DNA from: an uncultured Verrucomicrobia subdivision 3 bacterium
GTDB lineage: Bacteria > Verrucomicrobiota > Verrucomicrobiia > Limisphaerales > UBA11358
Assembly (NCBI GenBank): GCA_903842235.1
Contig: CAIMLG010000292.1
Location: forward strand, 1 to 35,390
DNA: 35,390 nucleotides
Reading direction: 5' to 3'
Made by a program: the position numbers and the translations under genes
The notes under the pieces: model-generated
What the model saw: only the letters and a program-made list of their open reading frames with translations
Told to the model about the DNA's origin: nothing
The model's database searches: none
Shown: piece by piece, positions 8,213-16,102 of the stretch
Position numbering within the stretch: the stretch's first letter is position 1
How the letters are laid out: every line of letters begins with the position of its first letter

Positions 8213-8866
8213 ATGAAAAAAAACCCTGCGATAAACGACCTGCTCAAGGTCATGGCGAAGCTGCGTTCGCCGAAAGGCTGTCCGTGGGACCGCGAGCAGA
8301 ATCATCACAGCCTGCGCCGCCACGCCATCGAAGAAGTCTATGAATTGATTGACGCCATTGAGGCGCGGGACGACATCGAGATGGCGGAGGAATTGGGCGA
8401 TTTGCTGCTGCAGGTGGTGTTTCACTGCCAACTGGCCCGCGAGCGCGGCGCGTTTGATTTTGAACAAGTCACGCGGCATCTCGTAGACAAGCTGATCCGC
8501 CGCCATCCGCACGTTTTCGGCACCACCCAAGTCAAGGATGTGGACGAAGTCTGGGCCAACTGGGAAAAAATCAAGCGCGCGGAAAAAGTCGGCACCCAAC
8601 GCGAACGGGCTTCCGCACTCGACGGCATTCCCAAACACCTGCCCGCCCTGCTTTACGCAGAAAAACTGCTGAAGAAAGCCCGGAAAGCGCAACTCGTTCC
8701 CGAGCCAAAGACAGCGCCACGCAAACTGACCCAGGCCGCTCTGGCACAGGATTTGTTTGAACTGGCGGCATCCGCCCAGGCGCGCGGTTGGAGCGCGGAG
8801 GAACTATTGAGCCAGGAAATCAAGCGGCGCGAGAAGCAACTGCGCCGACGGGAGCAGGGAAAGTAA
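8213..8866 (+). CDS. mazG: nucleoside triphosphate pyrophosphohydrolase MazG
   Basis: MazG hydrolyses (d)NTPs to the monophosphate and pyrophosphate, cleaning the nucleotide pool. The first MazG domain is intact: LRSPKGCPWDREQ at about 17-29, the metal motif EEVYE near 42-46, EELGDLLLQVVFH near 61-73, then the HPHVFG loop near 100. The linker and C-terminal part are present (VDEVWANWEKIKRAEK, then PALLYAEKLLKKA), but the second EExxE/ExxD metal motif of two-domain MazG is not recognisable. The protein, 217 residues, is shorter than the roughly 260 of E. coli MazG. The start lies 7 nt after the palindromic element, with no evident ribosome binding site. Confidence 0.93.
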   Translation: MKKNPAINDLLKVMAKLRSPKGCPWDREQNHHSLRRHAIEEVYELIDAIEARDDIEMAEELGDLLLQVVFHCQLARERGAFDFEQVTRHLVDKLIRRHPHVFGTTQVKDVDEVWANWEKIKRAEKVGTQRERASALDGIPKHLPALLYAEKLLKKARKAQLVPEPKTAPRKLTQAALAQDLFELAASAQARGWSAEELLSQEIKRREKQLRRREQGK

Positions 8867-8892
8867 AATCCCGTCCCACAGCGGACTGCGCC

Positions 8893-10134
8893 TCAATAAT
8901 CCAGCTCCGGCACCGGAATCTCCCGCGCCTTCTTGAACAGCGGCGAGCCGTCCGTCGCCTCGGGGTATTCGAAGATTTTTCCCTCGAAATTGCGGATGAC
9001 GACGCGGTCCGCATTGCGGCTCAGAACATATTCCGGGCTGACCGGCACCTTGCCGCCGCCGCCGGGGGCGTCGATGACATAGGTCGGCACGGCGTAGCCG
9101 GTCGTGTGACCGCGCAAGGCTTCCATGATCTCAATGCCCTTGCGCACGCTGGCGCGCAGGTGGGAAGAGCCGGCGATCAAATCGCACTGGTAGATGTAAT
9201 AAGGCCGCACGCGGCACATGAGCAACTTTTGCAGGTGCGCCTTCATCACCTCGGCATCGTCGTTCACATGCTTGAGCAGCACCATCTGGTTGCCCAGCGG
9301 AATGCCGGCGTCCGCCAACCGGCCCAAGGCGTCGCGCACCTCGGTGGTCAGCTCGCGCGGATGGTTCGAGTGAATACTGACGAATAGCGGATGAAATTGC
9401 TTCAGCATCGCGCACAATTCCGGCGTGATGCGCTGCGGCAGGAAGACCGGAATGCGCGTGCCAATCCGCAGAAATTCCACATGCGGAATCGCGCGCAGCC
9501 GGCTCAGCAAATTCTCCAGCTTCTCATCGCTCAGGAGCAGCGGATCGCCGCCGCTCAACAGCACATCGCGGATTTCCGGATGCGCCGCGATGTAGGCGAT
9601 TTGTTTGTCGTATTCGGGGTGGAAATCGTAGCCGCTGGCGTTGCTGACCAGCCGGGAGCGCGTGCAGTAGCGGCAATAGCTCGCGCAGCGGTCCGTCACC
9701 AAAAACAGGACGCGGTCCGGATAGCGGTGCACCAACCCCGGCACGGGCGAGTGCGAATCTTCACCGCAGGGATCGCTCATTTCCCAGGCGGCCGTTTGCG
9801 TTTCCTCAATGCGCGGAATAACCTGCCTGCGAATCGGGCATTGTTCATCCGCCGGATTGATGAGGTTGAAAAAATACGGCGTGATGCCGAGGGCTAGCTT
9901 GTGGTTGGCAAGCCGCGCTCCGGCCCGTTCCTCCGGCGTGAGCGTGGGCAGGAATCTTTCCAACTGCTCGACGGAACTAATCCGGTGCTTGAGCTGCCAG
10001 CGCCAGTCGTTCCAATCGGCCTCGGAGACCTGGTGCCAGAACCCGCGGCCGGCGGAATGAAACGCCTTCAAGGCCTTAAAGGGATGGCCAGCGGGCGGCT
10101 CGTCTTCGGCTTTGGATGAATGGTCGGCCTGCAT
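8893..10134 (-). CDS. kamA: lysine 2,3-aminomutase (radical SAM, PLP-dependent)
   Basis: The enzyme converts L-lysine to L-beta-lysine using S-adenosylmethionine, a 4Fe-4S cluster and PLP. The cluster motif is C150-x3-C154-x2-C157 (CASYCRYC). LSGGDPLLLSD (193-203) follows in the SAM barrel. The PLP lysine is K362 in APGGGGKVPV. D318 (QCDL) and D355 (VIDAPG) match the aspartates that bind the substrate side chain in the Clostridium enzyme, which argues for lysine over glutamate. The N-terminal helical region (about 32-75) is the usual KamA lead, unlike the short EpmB. The protein ends soon after the barrel, without the C-terminal CxCxxC zinc ligands of the clostridial enzyme. No beta-lysine acetyltransferase (ablB) is nearby. 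It has its own strong promoter. Confidence 0.92.
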   Translation of the reverse strand: MQADHSSKAEDEPPAGHPFKALKAFHSAGRGFWHQVSEADWNDWRWQLKHRISSVEQLERFLPTLTPEERAGARLANHKLALGITPYFFNLINPADEQCPIRRQVIPRIEETQTAAWEMSDPCGEDSHSPVPGLVHRYPDRVLFLVTDRCASYCRYCTRSRLVSNASGYDFHPEYDKQIAYIAAHPEIRDVLLSGGDPLLLSDEKLENLLSRLRAIPHVEFLRIGTRIPVFLPQRITPELCAMLKQFHPLFVSIHSNHPRELTTEVRDALGRLADAGIPLGNQMVLLKHVNDDAEVMKAHLQKLLMCRVRPYYIYQCDLIAGSSHLRASVRKGIEIMEALRGHTTGYAVPTYVIDAPGGGGKVPVSPEYVLSRNADRVVIRNFEGKIFEYPEATDGSPLFKKAREIPVPELDY

Positions 10135-10146
10135 TTCAGTAAGCGC

Positions 10147-10174
10147 ACTATAAATTTGATTACCGCCCTGTCAA
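10147..10174 (-). promoter_or_regulatory. strong sigma70-type promoter of kamA
   Basis: On the minus strand TTGACA (10174-10169, perfect consensus), a 16-nt spacer and TATAGT (10152-10147) lie just before kamA. The -10 box ends 12 nt before the ATG, so the leader would be only about 5-6 nt. The kamA gene therefore probably starts its own transcript rather than depending on the gene upstream. Confidence 0.7.
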
Positions 10175-10183
10175 GTTGACCGA

Positions 10184-11548
10184 TCAAGGCCCGGTTCGGT
10201 TCCGATTTTGCGGCAACGCCTCAGACCTCACCCGCGCATCCAGCTCCCGGCGGCGGGCGTCCAGCGCGTCCAGCTTCTTGAGGGTCGTTGGCAGGGAAAC
10301 CTGACGGCCAATCGCCGTCGCTTTTTGACTGGCGGCGGAAGGTTTTTTCCGTTCGCCAAAATAATCGGCCAAAACCAGCCGGTAACTCCCGGCGAGCCCG
10401 GCGAAGGGCTGGGCCAGCCGAAACTGCGCCAGCGCGAGATCGCGCAGTTTAATCGCCAGCACGTCCGCCTGCTGCTCTCTGGTGAAATTGCGGAGGGCGG
10501 CTTGGAAGGGGATTTCCGCGCGGGTCGGGAGCGCGTTGGAATCGCTGCGGTATTCCACCGGCACGCTGAGCAGACCGGCCAGGCGTTCCCGGCTGTCGGC
10601 CAGCGGCCAGCCCGGGCCGGGATCGTGGGCGGCAAAGGCCACCACCTGCAACGCCCACCATTTTTCCACCTCCACCGGACTGCGAAAATCTTCGCGGAAA
10701 GCCGAGAAGAAAGCGGTCTGCCAGTTGAGGCAGCCCGGCAACTGGGCCAGCAGGCGACGACATTTATCCGCGCCGTTGTTGAGGGTAAGCAGCTCGTGGA
10801 CGAACAGTTGGGCGCTGGCCAGGTAGGCGCCGCCGTCTTCGCCATCCATCTGGGCGTCGGCGGGCCAGCTCATTTGATCAAAGGTGAGCGCGGTCGAGTT
10901 TTGCAGGATCGGGCGCGCGCCAGCGAGGGGGTCCAGGCCGCGCTCGGTGGCCTCGACCCACTTGTAATTTTTTTTGGCTGGCGCCGACAGAATCATATTG
11001 CCGCGACTGGTGGCGAGGGTTTGGCACGCGAGGCCATCCACCAGCCACGCGGGTATTTCCGCCGAGCGCCCGGGCGCGGGGGTTTCGCGATTGGCGATTT
11101 CCAGCAAGAGCACGGCGGACAACGCCCGGGAAAAACGGGTGCGGGTGACCACCTCCGGCATCGCCACCCGATAGTTCCAAACCCGGAGAAACTGGCTGGC
11201 CGCGATGGTCACCACGTCATTCGTGGTGCGCGCCGGCTGGAGGTCAATGAGGATTTTTCCGCGCCAGCCCGCCTCCGGTTTCAAACCCAACTGATCCCAC
11301 AGGGCCGCCTTAAACCGTTCAGCGCTGACCGTAAGGAGCGCCGGCTCCAGCCGGACCAGCCCGGAGTTCGCCGCAAGGTCCGCGCGCGGCAGCAGCGGCG
11401 CGCTTCCGCCCAGCTGGCGGGAGACGATGAACTGCCCGGAGAAACTGCGCGCCGAGACGCTTTCCGAGAAGGAGGACTGAGCGTGGGCCACAACCAACCC
11501 AAGGAGCGTTCCCCAAAACGCCGCGGGGCGGAGCAGGGGGCGGATCAT
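10184..11548 (-). CDS. secreted hypothetical protein with a degenerate peptidase-like core
   Basis: The 454-residue protein starts with a signal peptide (LLRPAAFWGTLLGLVVAHA, cleavage near 23/24). It belongs to no family I can name with certainty. Residues 139-175 resemble the layout of the peptidase-MA gluzincins: a helix (FSRALSAVLLLEIANRE) followed by IPAWLVDGLA, which matches the usual P-x-WL-x-EGLA. However, the HExxH is missing (LLLEIAN in its place) and the downstream acid is Asp. That suggests an inactive relative, which is inference. The C-terminal third is basic and helical. The ATG at 11548 overlaps the upstream FmdB-type gene's stop (ATGA), so the pair is translationally coupled. 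Confidence 0.75.
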   Translation of the reverse strand: MIRPLLRPAAFWGTLLGLVVAHAQSSFSESVSARSFSGQFIVSRQLGGSAPLLPRADLAANSGLVRLEPALLTVSAERFKAALWDQLGLKPEAGWRGKILIDLQPARTTNDVVTIAASQFLRVWNYRVAMPEVVTRTRFSRALSAVLLLEIANRETPAPGRSAEIPAWLVDGLACQTLATSRGNMILSAPAKKNYKWVEATERGLDPLAGARPILQNSTALTFDQMSWPADAQMDGEDGGAYLASAQLFVHELLTLNNGADKCRRLLAQLPGCLNWQTAFFSAFREDFRSPVEVEKWWALQVVAFAAHDPGPGWPLADSRERLAGLLSVPVEYRSDSNALPTRAEIPFQAALRNFTREQQADVLAIKLRDLALAQFRLAQPFAGLAGSYRLVLADYFGERKKPSAASQKATAIGRQVSLPTTLKKLDALDARRRELDARVRSEALPQNRNRTGP

Positions 11549-11856
11549 TTTTTGCCCGGTTTGGGCGCCGGTTTGGGAGCGGCCGGCGGGGCGGCAGCAC
11601 TCGCCGACTTGGCGCCGGCCGCATCCTTTTTGGCGGCCTGCTGGTAGCCGGCGCTGCGGTAGTCGGTGATGTAGAAGCCGCCGCCTTTGAAAAGCAGGCC
11701 GGCCCCCGCGCCAATTTTTTTGACCACCGGGCCCCGCCCCCATTTCTTCTGGCCACAGACCTCCTTCGGACAGGTTTTAAGCGATCCGGCCGTCATGGAG
11801 TGGCTGGCCTCAAACTCATGGCCACACTTCTTGCAAAGGTATTCGTAAGTCGGCAT
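11545..11856 (-). CDS. FmdB-family zinc ribbon protein
   Basis: The 103-residue protein opens with the family signature MPTYEYLCKKCGHEFE. Paired cysteines C8/C11 and C29/C34 would hold one zinc ion. FmdB-type proteins are small putative regulators; their targets are mostly unknown. The middle has a Gly-rich stretch (GAGAGLLFKGGGFYITDY), usual in the longer bacterial members. The tail is Ala/Pro/Lys-rich and probably disordered. It is coupled to the secreted protein downstream by a 4-nt overlap and follows the coiled-coil gene after 27 nt. Confidence 0.88.
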   Translation of the reverse strand: MPTYEYLCKKCGHEFEASHSMTAGSLKTCPKEVCGQKKWGRGPVVKKIGAGAGLLFKGGGFYITDYRSAGYQQAAKKDAAGAKSASAAAPPAAPKPAPKPGKK

Positions 11857-11883
11857 AGGCCACTTGCGAACGGATAGGTTGAC

Positions 11884-12666
11884 TTAGCGGCCAGCCGGAA
11901 TGTTCGTGGCCCCCAGCGGCGGAATCACCTTCACCGAGCCGTCGGAACCCACCTCGACATTGAGGTTGTAGGTGGACGGGTCGGCCGCCGCGGCATTGCC
12001 AGCCGGGGCCGTGCGCTGAATCAGCAATTCGGCGCCTTTTTTTCCGCCGGTATCGTTTTTCATCAACTGGATCCGGCGCGCCACGTACGCTTCCTCCTTG
12101 AGCTTTTTAACCTGGGTGCGCAGTTCGGTGAGATCGTTAAACTTGCGCTCCAATTCCGCCTTCAGCGCGAGTTGTTTTTTTAACTCCTGCTCCAGATACG
12201 TGCGGTTGGTTTCGGAGATCGCAAGCTGATTCAGGGTTTTCTCAATGGTGGCGTTCAACTCAGCAAGGGTGTTGGTCAACTCGCCGGCCCGCTGATCCAG
12301 CGCCTTGTTTTGCACTTCCAGATCGGAAATGCGGCTGTTCAGGCCGGTAATCTTGCCTTCCAGTTCCGACTTGGTTTCGGTGAGGGTAACGGCGGCGGTG
12401 GTCAGGCTATTGGAAAACTGAGCCGCTTGCTGCTGGCTCAGGGCCAATTGCTGCTGGCTGGCCGCCCAGTCGTTGGAGTAGGTCAGGCTGATTTGGCCAA
12501 TGGAATCAACCAGCTTTTGCTTGGCCTCGATCTGTCCGGACAGATCGGAGATGGTGTCGGTATCCTTCTTCTGCTGGTCGGCGGCCTGCTTCTTGGTGGC
12601 AAGCATGGAAATCCCCAGCCCAACGCAGGCGAGCACGAGAACAACGATGACAACTTTGATTTTCAT
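11884..12666 (-). CDS. membrane-anchored coiled-coil protein, unknown function
   Basis: The 260-residue protein has a single N-terminal hydrophobic segment (about 3-23) that may be an uncleaved anchor. Next comes a long heptad-rich region, about 30-200, with Gln, Leu, Glu and Asn patterns typical of a parallel coiled coil. The tail (about 205-260) is Ala/Pro/Gly-rich and ends in a beta-like stretch (YNLNVEVGSDGSVKVIPP). No catalytic motif is visible. It lies 44 nt after the PpiC-type gene on the same strand, so it is probably in the same transcript and may act in the same envelope compartment. Confidence 0.75.
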   Translation of the reverse strand: MKIKVVIVVLVLACVGLGISMLATKKQAADQQKKDTDTISDLSGQIEAKQKLVDSIGQISLTYSNDWAASQQQLALSQQQAAQFSNSLTTAAVTLTETKSELEGKITGLNSRISDLEVQNKALDQRAGELTNTLAELNATIEKTLNQLAISETNRTYLEQELKKQLALKAELERKFNDLTELRTQVKKLKEEAYVARRIQLMKNDTGGKKGAELLIQRTAPAGNAAAADPSTYNLNVEVGSDGSVKVIPPLGATNIPAGR

Positions 12667-12710
12667 AATTCATTCAACATGACCGCCCGCATTAGGTTTG
12701 GCAAGCCAAC

Positions 12711-13823
12711 TTACTTGTTGGCTTCCGCCGGCGGGAGCATGCTGGCGGCGGCCTCCGCTTGCTTGGCTTCTTCCTGCGCCTTGGCATCCATGGCTTTCAG
12801 GGCGGGATCCACAATTTCCAGCTTGCCCTCCACGCGGAGCTTTTTGACAAAATCCGGCGCCAGCTTGGCGATCTTCTGCTGGGTCAGATAATTTTTGATG
12901 TCGGCACTGACTTTTTCAAACGCGATCTTGCTGGCCGACTTCTTGTTTTCGATGGCCTTGATGATATGAAAGCCATACTGGGTGGTGACGATTTCACTCA
13001 CCTGGTTGCTGGACAAGCCAAAGGCGGCCGCTTCAAATTCCGGGACCATCTGGCCGCGGGGAAAATCATATTCGCCGCCGGTGTCCTTGGAGCCGGGATC
13101 TTCGGAGTATTCCTTGGCCAGCTTGGCGAAATCCTCGCCCGCCTTGGCCCGCTTGAGCAGGTCTTCCGCCTGTTTCCGCTTCGCCGCCACGGCGTTGGTG
13201 GCGAGGGGCAGCTTGGTGGCCGGATCCATCGTCATCAGCAGGATGTGACGGACGTGCGCCATTTCCGGCTGCTCAAATTCGGTCGCATTGGTGGTGTAAA
13301 AATCCTTGGCGGCCTGGTCCGTGACGACAATGTTCAATTCGCGCTTGAGCGCCGCCTTGGCGGTGGCTTCCTGGGTTGCCTTGCTGCGCAATTCTTCGAC
13401 CGTCATGTCCACGGCCTTGAGCTGGCGTTCAAAGGCTTCCGGCGAGCCAAACCGCTCCAATAGATTGGTATATTGCAGATCCGAATCCGCCTTGCCCGCC
13501 GCCCGGTCGGCATCCGTCGCCTTCTGCAACAAGAGCTGGATGGTGACGAGCTGGTTCAAGACCGCGACTTCAAAGTTCGGCGGCAGCATTTGCCGGGCGG
13601 CGGCGGCGTTGGCCTTGGCCCCGGACAAAACCTGGTCCAATTCGCTGCGCTTGACCTGAAAGCCCGTGCCCTTGGCAATTACCGGGTCGCCAAACAACGC
13701 CGTCATGGCCGCCCCGGAACCGGCATTGGTGCCCACCGCAGCGCTGGCGGCGTTTTGAGTGGCCGCCGAAGCGGAGAGAACACCGGCAATTAGCGCGGCA
13801 GAGAGAGACAAATATGATTTCAT
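12711..13823 (-). CDS. PpiC-type peptidyl-prolyl isomerase / periplasmic chaperone
   Basis: The 370-residue protein has a signal peptide (about 1-20, ending ASA). A helical SurA-N-like region with an FERQL-x3-DMTVEELR pattern lies at about 130-150. A parvulin domain spans about 186-293, shown by AHVRHILL, FAKLAKEYSEDPGSKDTGGEYDF, MVPEFEAAAFGL and TTQYGFHIIKA. SurA/PrsA relatives help fold secreted and outer-membrane proteins by binding unfolded chains and isomerising proline bonds. There is one parvulin domain, unlike the two in SurA. The C-terminus is Ala-rich. It follows serA after 45 nt and precedes the coiled-coil gene. Confidence 0.9.
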   Translation of the reverse strand: MKSYLSLSAALIAGVLSASAATQNAASAAVGTNAGSGAAMTALFGDPVIAKGTGFQVKRSELDQVLSGAKANAAAARQMLPPNFEVAVLNQLVTIQLLLQKATDADRAAGKADSDLQYTNLLERFGSPEAFERQLKAVDMTVEELRSKATQEATAKAALKRELNIVVTDQAAKDFYTTNATEFEQPEMAHVRHILLMTMDPATKLPLATNAVAAKRKQAEDLLKRAKAGEDFAKLAKEYSEDPGSKDTGGEYDFPRGQMVPEFEAAAFGLSSNQVSEIVTTQYGFHIIKAIENKKSASKIAFEKVSADIKNYLTQQKIAKLAPDFVKKLRVEGKLEIVDPALKAMDAKAQEEAKQAEAAASMLPPAEANK

Positions 13824-13868
13824 TTGGTCAATTGGACTTACAAGTTTCGTTTTGGTTCAAAAACAGAG

Positions 13869-15467
13869 TCACAACCTTACCACCTTTACATTGCTGATGT
13901 CAGGGTCTTTTTTTAGCTCCTCCAGGACGGCCGCGGGCGGCTCGCTATCGAGGCTCAGCACCGTCAAGGCCCGCCCGCCCGCCGTGTCCCGGCCCAAACT
14001 CATGCTGGCGATGTTCACCTTGTGCTTGGCGAGGAGGGTGCCGAGGTGGCCGACCATGCCCGGCTTGTCGGCGTTGTTCAGCAGCAACATAATGCCCGTG
14101 ACGGGCACTTCCACCGGCTGGCTGAAGATCCGCACGATGCGCGGATTGTTCGGCGAACCAAAGAAGGTGCCGCCGGCGGAAACCAGCTTCCGGCTGCCGC
14201 TCATCGCCTGGATGTGCACCCATTCGTTGAAGGTCACCGGCTCGTCCGATTTCTTTTCCTCCACCGTGACGCCGATGCTTTGCGCCACGCTGCGGACGTT
14301 GACGTTGTTCACGTCCTTCAAATTGCTGGTGGACAGGAAGCCCCGCAAAATCGCGCGCGTCACCGGATCCACGTTCGGCAAATGCCGCGCGTTGCCGCCA
14401 AAGGTGATGTGCAGGCGGTCCGCCGTCGCCGGGGAAAGCTGCGCGATCAGTTTGCCCAGCGCCTCGCCGAGCGGGAGGTAGGGCTTCACCTGTTCGTAAG
14501 TCTTGGCGTCGAGGTACGGCAGGTTGACCGCGTTGCGGACTTCGCCGGTGAGCAAATAGCCGGCGATGACTTCGGCCACTTCGATGCCGCATTTTTCCTG
14601 CGCTTCCTCCGTGCTCGCGCCGAGGTGCGGGGTGAGAATCAAATTGGGCTGTTTGCGATACGGATGATCGGCGGGCAGCGGTTCCACGGCGAACACGTCC
14701 AGGGCCGCGCCGGCGACTTTGTTGGATTCCAGCGCGGCAATCAGGTCGGCCTCGCAAATGATTTCGCCGCGGGCGCAGTTCACAATTTTGACGCCGGGCT
14801 TCATTTTCGAGAAGGCGGCGGCATTCAGCATTTCCTTGGTTTCCTTCGTCACCGGCATGTGGACGGTGATGAAATCCGCCTCGCGATACACGGCGTCCAA
14901 ATCCGCCGCGAACTCCGCGCCGATGGCTTTGGCGCGGTCTTCCGTCAGATAGGGATCGTAAGCCACGACGCGCATGCCGAAGGCGAGGGCGCGCTTGGCC
15001 ACTTCGGTGCCGATGCGGCCCATGCCAAGCACGCCCAGCGTCTTGCCGGAAAGCTCCACGCCCTGAAATAATTTGCGGTCCCATTTGCCGGCCACCATGG
15101 TGGCGTGCGCCTGCGGCACCTTGCGCGCCAGCGCCAGCAGCATGGCAAAGCTCAATTCCGCCGTGGTGACGGTATTGCCGCCGGGGGTGTTCATGACCAC
15201 CACGCCGTGCTGCGTGGAAGCCTCGATATCCACATTATCCACGCCGACCCCGGCGCGGCCGACCACGCGCAATTGCTTGGCGGCATCAATGACCTTTTTG
15301 GTCACCTTGGTCTCGGAGCGCACCACCAGCGCCGTCGCATCGGCGACAATCGGAAGCAATTCTTCCTCTTTGAGCCGTTTCGGCAGGACGACAACATTGA
15401 ATTCCGGCCGCTGCTGGAGCAGCGCAATGCCCTTGGGCGAGATGGGGTCGCAGATGATGATTTTCAT
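13869..15467 (-). CDS. serA: D-3-phosphoglycerate dehydrogenase
   Basis: SerA oxidises 3-phosphoglycerate to 3-phosphohydroxypyruvate with NAD, the first step of serine synthesis. The 532-residue protein is the long form. The catalytic and NAD domains carry GVLGMGRIG (145-153) and the active-site residues R233 (CARGEI), E262 (DVFAVEP) and H281 (TPHLGAS). An intervening allosteric substrate-binding domain covers about 320-450. A C-terminal ACT domain includes NADKPGMVGHLGTLLAKHKVNIASM. The ACT domain usually senses serine. I use the ATG at 15467 because the conserved MKIIICDPIS begins there; the longer frame adds 18 unrelated residues that overlap the promoter. Confidence 0.96.
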   Translation of the reverse strand: MKIIICDPISPKGIALLQQRPEFNVVVLPKRLKEEELLPIVADATALVVRSETKVTKKVIDAAKQLRVVGRAGVGVDNVDIEASTQHGVVVMNTPGGNTVTTAELSFAMLLALARKVPQAHATMVAGKWDRKLFQGVELSGKTLGVLGMGRIGTEVAKRALAFGMRVVAYDPYLTEDRAKAIGAEFAADLDAVYREADFITVHMPVTKETKEMLNAAAFSKMKPGVKIVNCARGEIICEADLIAALESNKVAGAALDVFAVEPLPADHPYRKQPNLILTPHLGASTEEAQEKCGIEVAEVIAGYLLTGEVRNAVNLPYLDAKTYEQVKPYLPLGEALGKLIAQLSPATADRLHITFGGNARHLPNVDPVTRAILRGFLSTSNLKDVNNVNVRSVAQSIGVTVEEKKSDEPVTFNEWVHIQAMSGSRKLVSAGGTFFGSPNNPRIVRIFSQPVEVPVTGIMLLLNNADKPGMVGHLGTLLAKHKVNIASMSLGRDTAGGRALTVLSLDSEPPAAVLEELKKDPDISNVKVVRL

Positions 15468-15492
15468 AAAATTAATCCAAAAATGGACGCCG

Positions 15493-15521
15493 AGTTTAGT
15501 TTGCCGCGGGTTTTTGGTCAA
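15493..15521 (-). promoter_or_regulatory. promoter of serA
   Basis: On the minus strand TTGACC (15521-15516), a 17-nt spacer and TAAACT (15498-15493) lie 25 nt before the serA ATG, predicting a leader of about 19 nt. The close match and ideal spacing make this one of the clearest promoters in the window. Confidence 0.65.
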
Positions 15522-15671
15522 ACAGCGAATCGGCTAGCGCAACTGATGCAGCCCATGGGCGAAACTGCTGGACCGCGCCGGCGGCGACCAGGCGGGCGGG
15601 GCCGAGATCACCAAAGATGACCGGAAAATAAATTTACGGGCCGGGGGGGGAACGGCTCGCGGGGACGGAAC

Positions 15672-15731
15672 AAGGATGCGAAGGCGCGAAGGCCGCCGGT
15701 TTTGGTTTAACCCGAACGCCGAAGCATCCTT
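15672..15731. repeat. hairpin repeat upstream of the TIR-bounded element
   Basis: AAGGATGC (15672-15679) is the inverse of GCATCCTT (15724-15731), and flanking GGCG/CGCC bases extend the pairing around a 3-base mismatch. The hairpin has a loop of about 30 nt. It lies in the non-coding stretch between serA and the XRE gene, directly next to a larger inverted-repeat element. Confidence 0.5.
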
Positions 15732-15740
15732 CAGGAATCC

Positions 15741-15881
15741 GGCAGGGATAGCGCGCGGCGCGGTCCCCGTCCGCGCGGAGCGGGCGGAACAAATCGTACA
15801 AGATCCGACGCGCGTCAACCTTCGTTCCGTCGCCTGACGCTGCGCTCGGCGACGAGGACGGCGCCGCGCGCCATCCCTACC
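15741..15881. mobile_element. small non-coding element with 21-bp imperfect terminal inverted repeats (MITE-like)
   Basis: The left end 15741-15761 (GGCAGGGATAGC..., ending in GCGCGGCGC) and the right end 15861-15881 (starting GCGCCGCGCG, ending CATCCCTACC) are inverse copies with 19 of 21 matches by hand count. The 141-bp interior is very G+C-rich and has no credible gene. The size, ends and absence of coding capacity fit a MITE or a large palindromic repeat. No target-site duplication is obvious beside it. The rest of the 635-nt gap from 15468 to 16102 holds the serA promoter, the adjacent hairpin and the XRE promoter. Confidence 0.5.
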
Positions 15882-16057
15882 ATGCACCTCGCCCTGGCCA
15901 TAAACGCGCCCCCTATTGGAAGCGGCCGTTGAAGCAACCCAAGTAGCGGCGCCTTTTCCATCGCCGCCGAGGGAACCGATTCAGATTTTCCGGTTAAAAA
16001 TTCACCTTCATTTAGATGTTGTATTTATATGTCTGACTACATCGCGCGCGATCCCGA

Positions 16058-16086
16058 TTGACGTGGCAAGTCATTTATCGTAGTAT
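16058..16086 (+). promoter_or_regulatory. promoter of the XRE regulator gene
   Basis: TTGACG (16058-16063), a 17-nt spacer and TAGTAT (16081-16086) precede the ATG at 16103 by 16 nt, so the leader would be about 10 nt with no Shine-Dalgarno site. A perfect 12-bp palindrome ATCGCGCGCGAT (16041-16052) lies just upstream of the -35 box. Confidence 0.65.
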
Positions 16087-16101
16087 ATTTTGATCTACGA
16101 T
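16077..16101. promoter_or_regulatory. inverted-repeat operator overlapping the XRE -10 box
   Basis: The half-sites ATCGTAG (16077-16083) and CTACGAT (16095-16101) are perfect inverse copies with an 11-nt spacer. They cover the -10 box and the predicted transcription start and end one base before the start codon. This is where a self-repressing HTH protein would bind. Confidence 0.55.
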
Positions 16102-16102
16102 T

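Noticed and set aside
15534-15887. 117-residue minus-strand frame upstream of serA
   Set aside because: It lies across the inverted-repeat elements and has arginine-rich composition typical of G+C-rich non-coding DNA.
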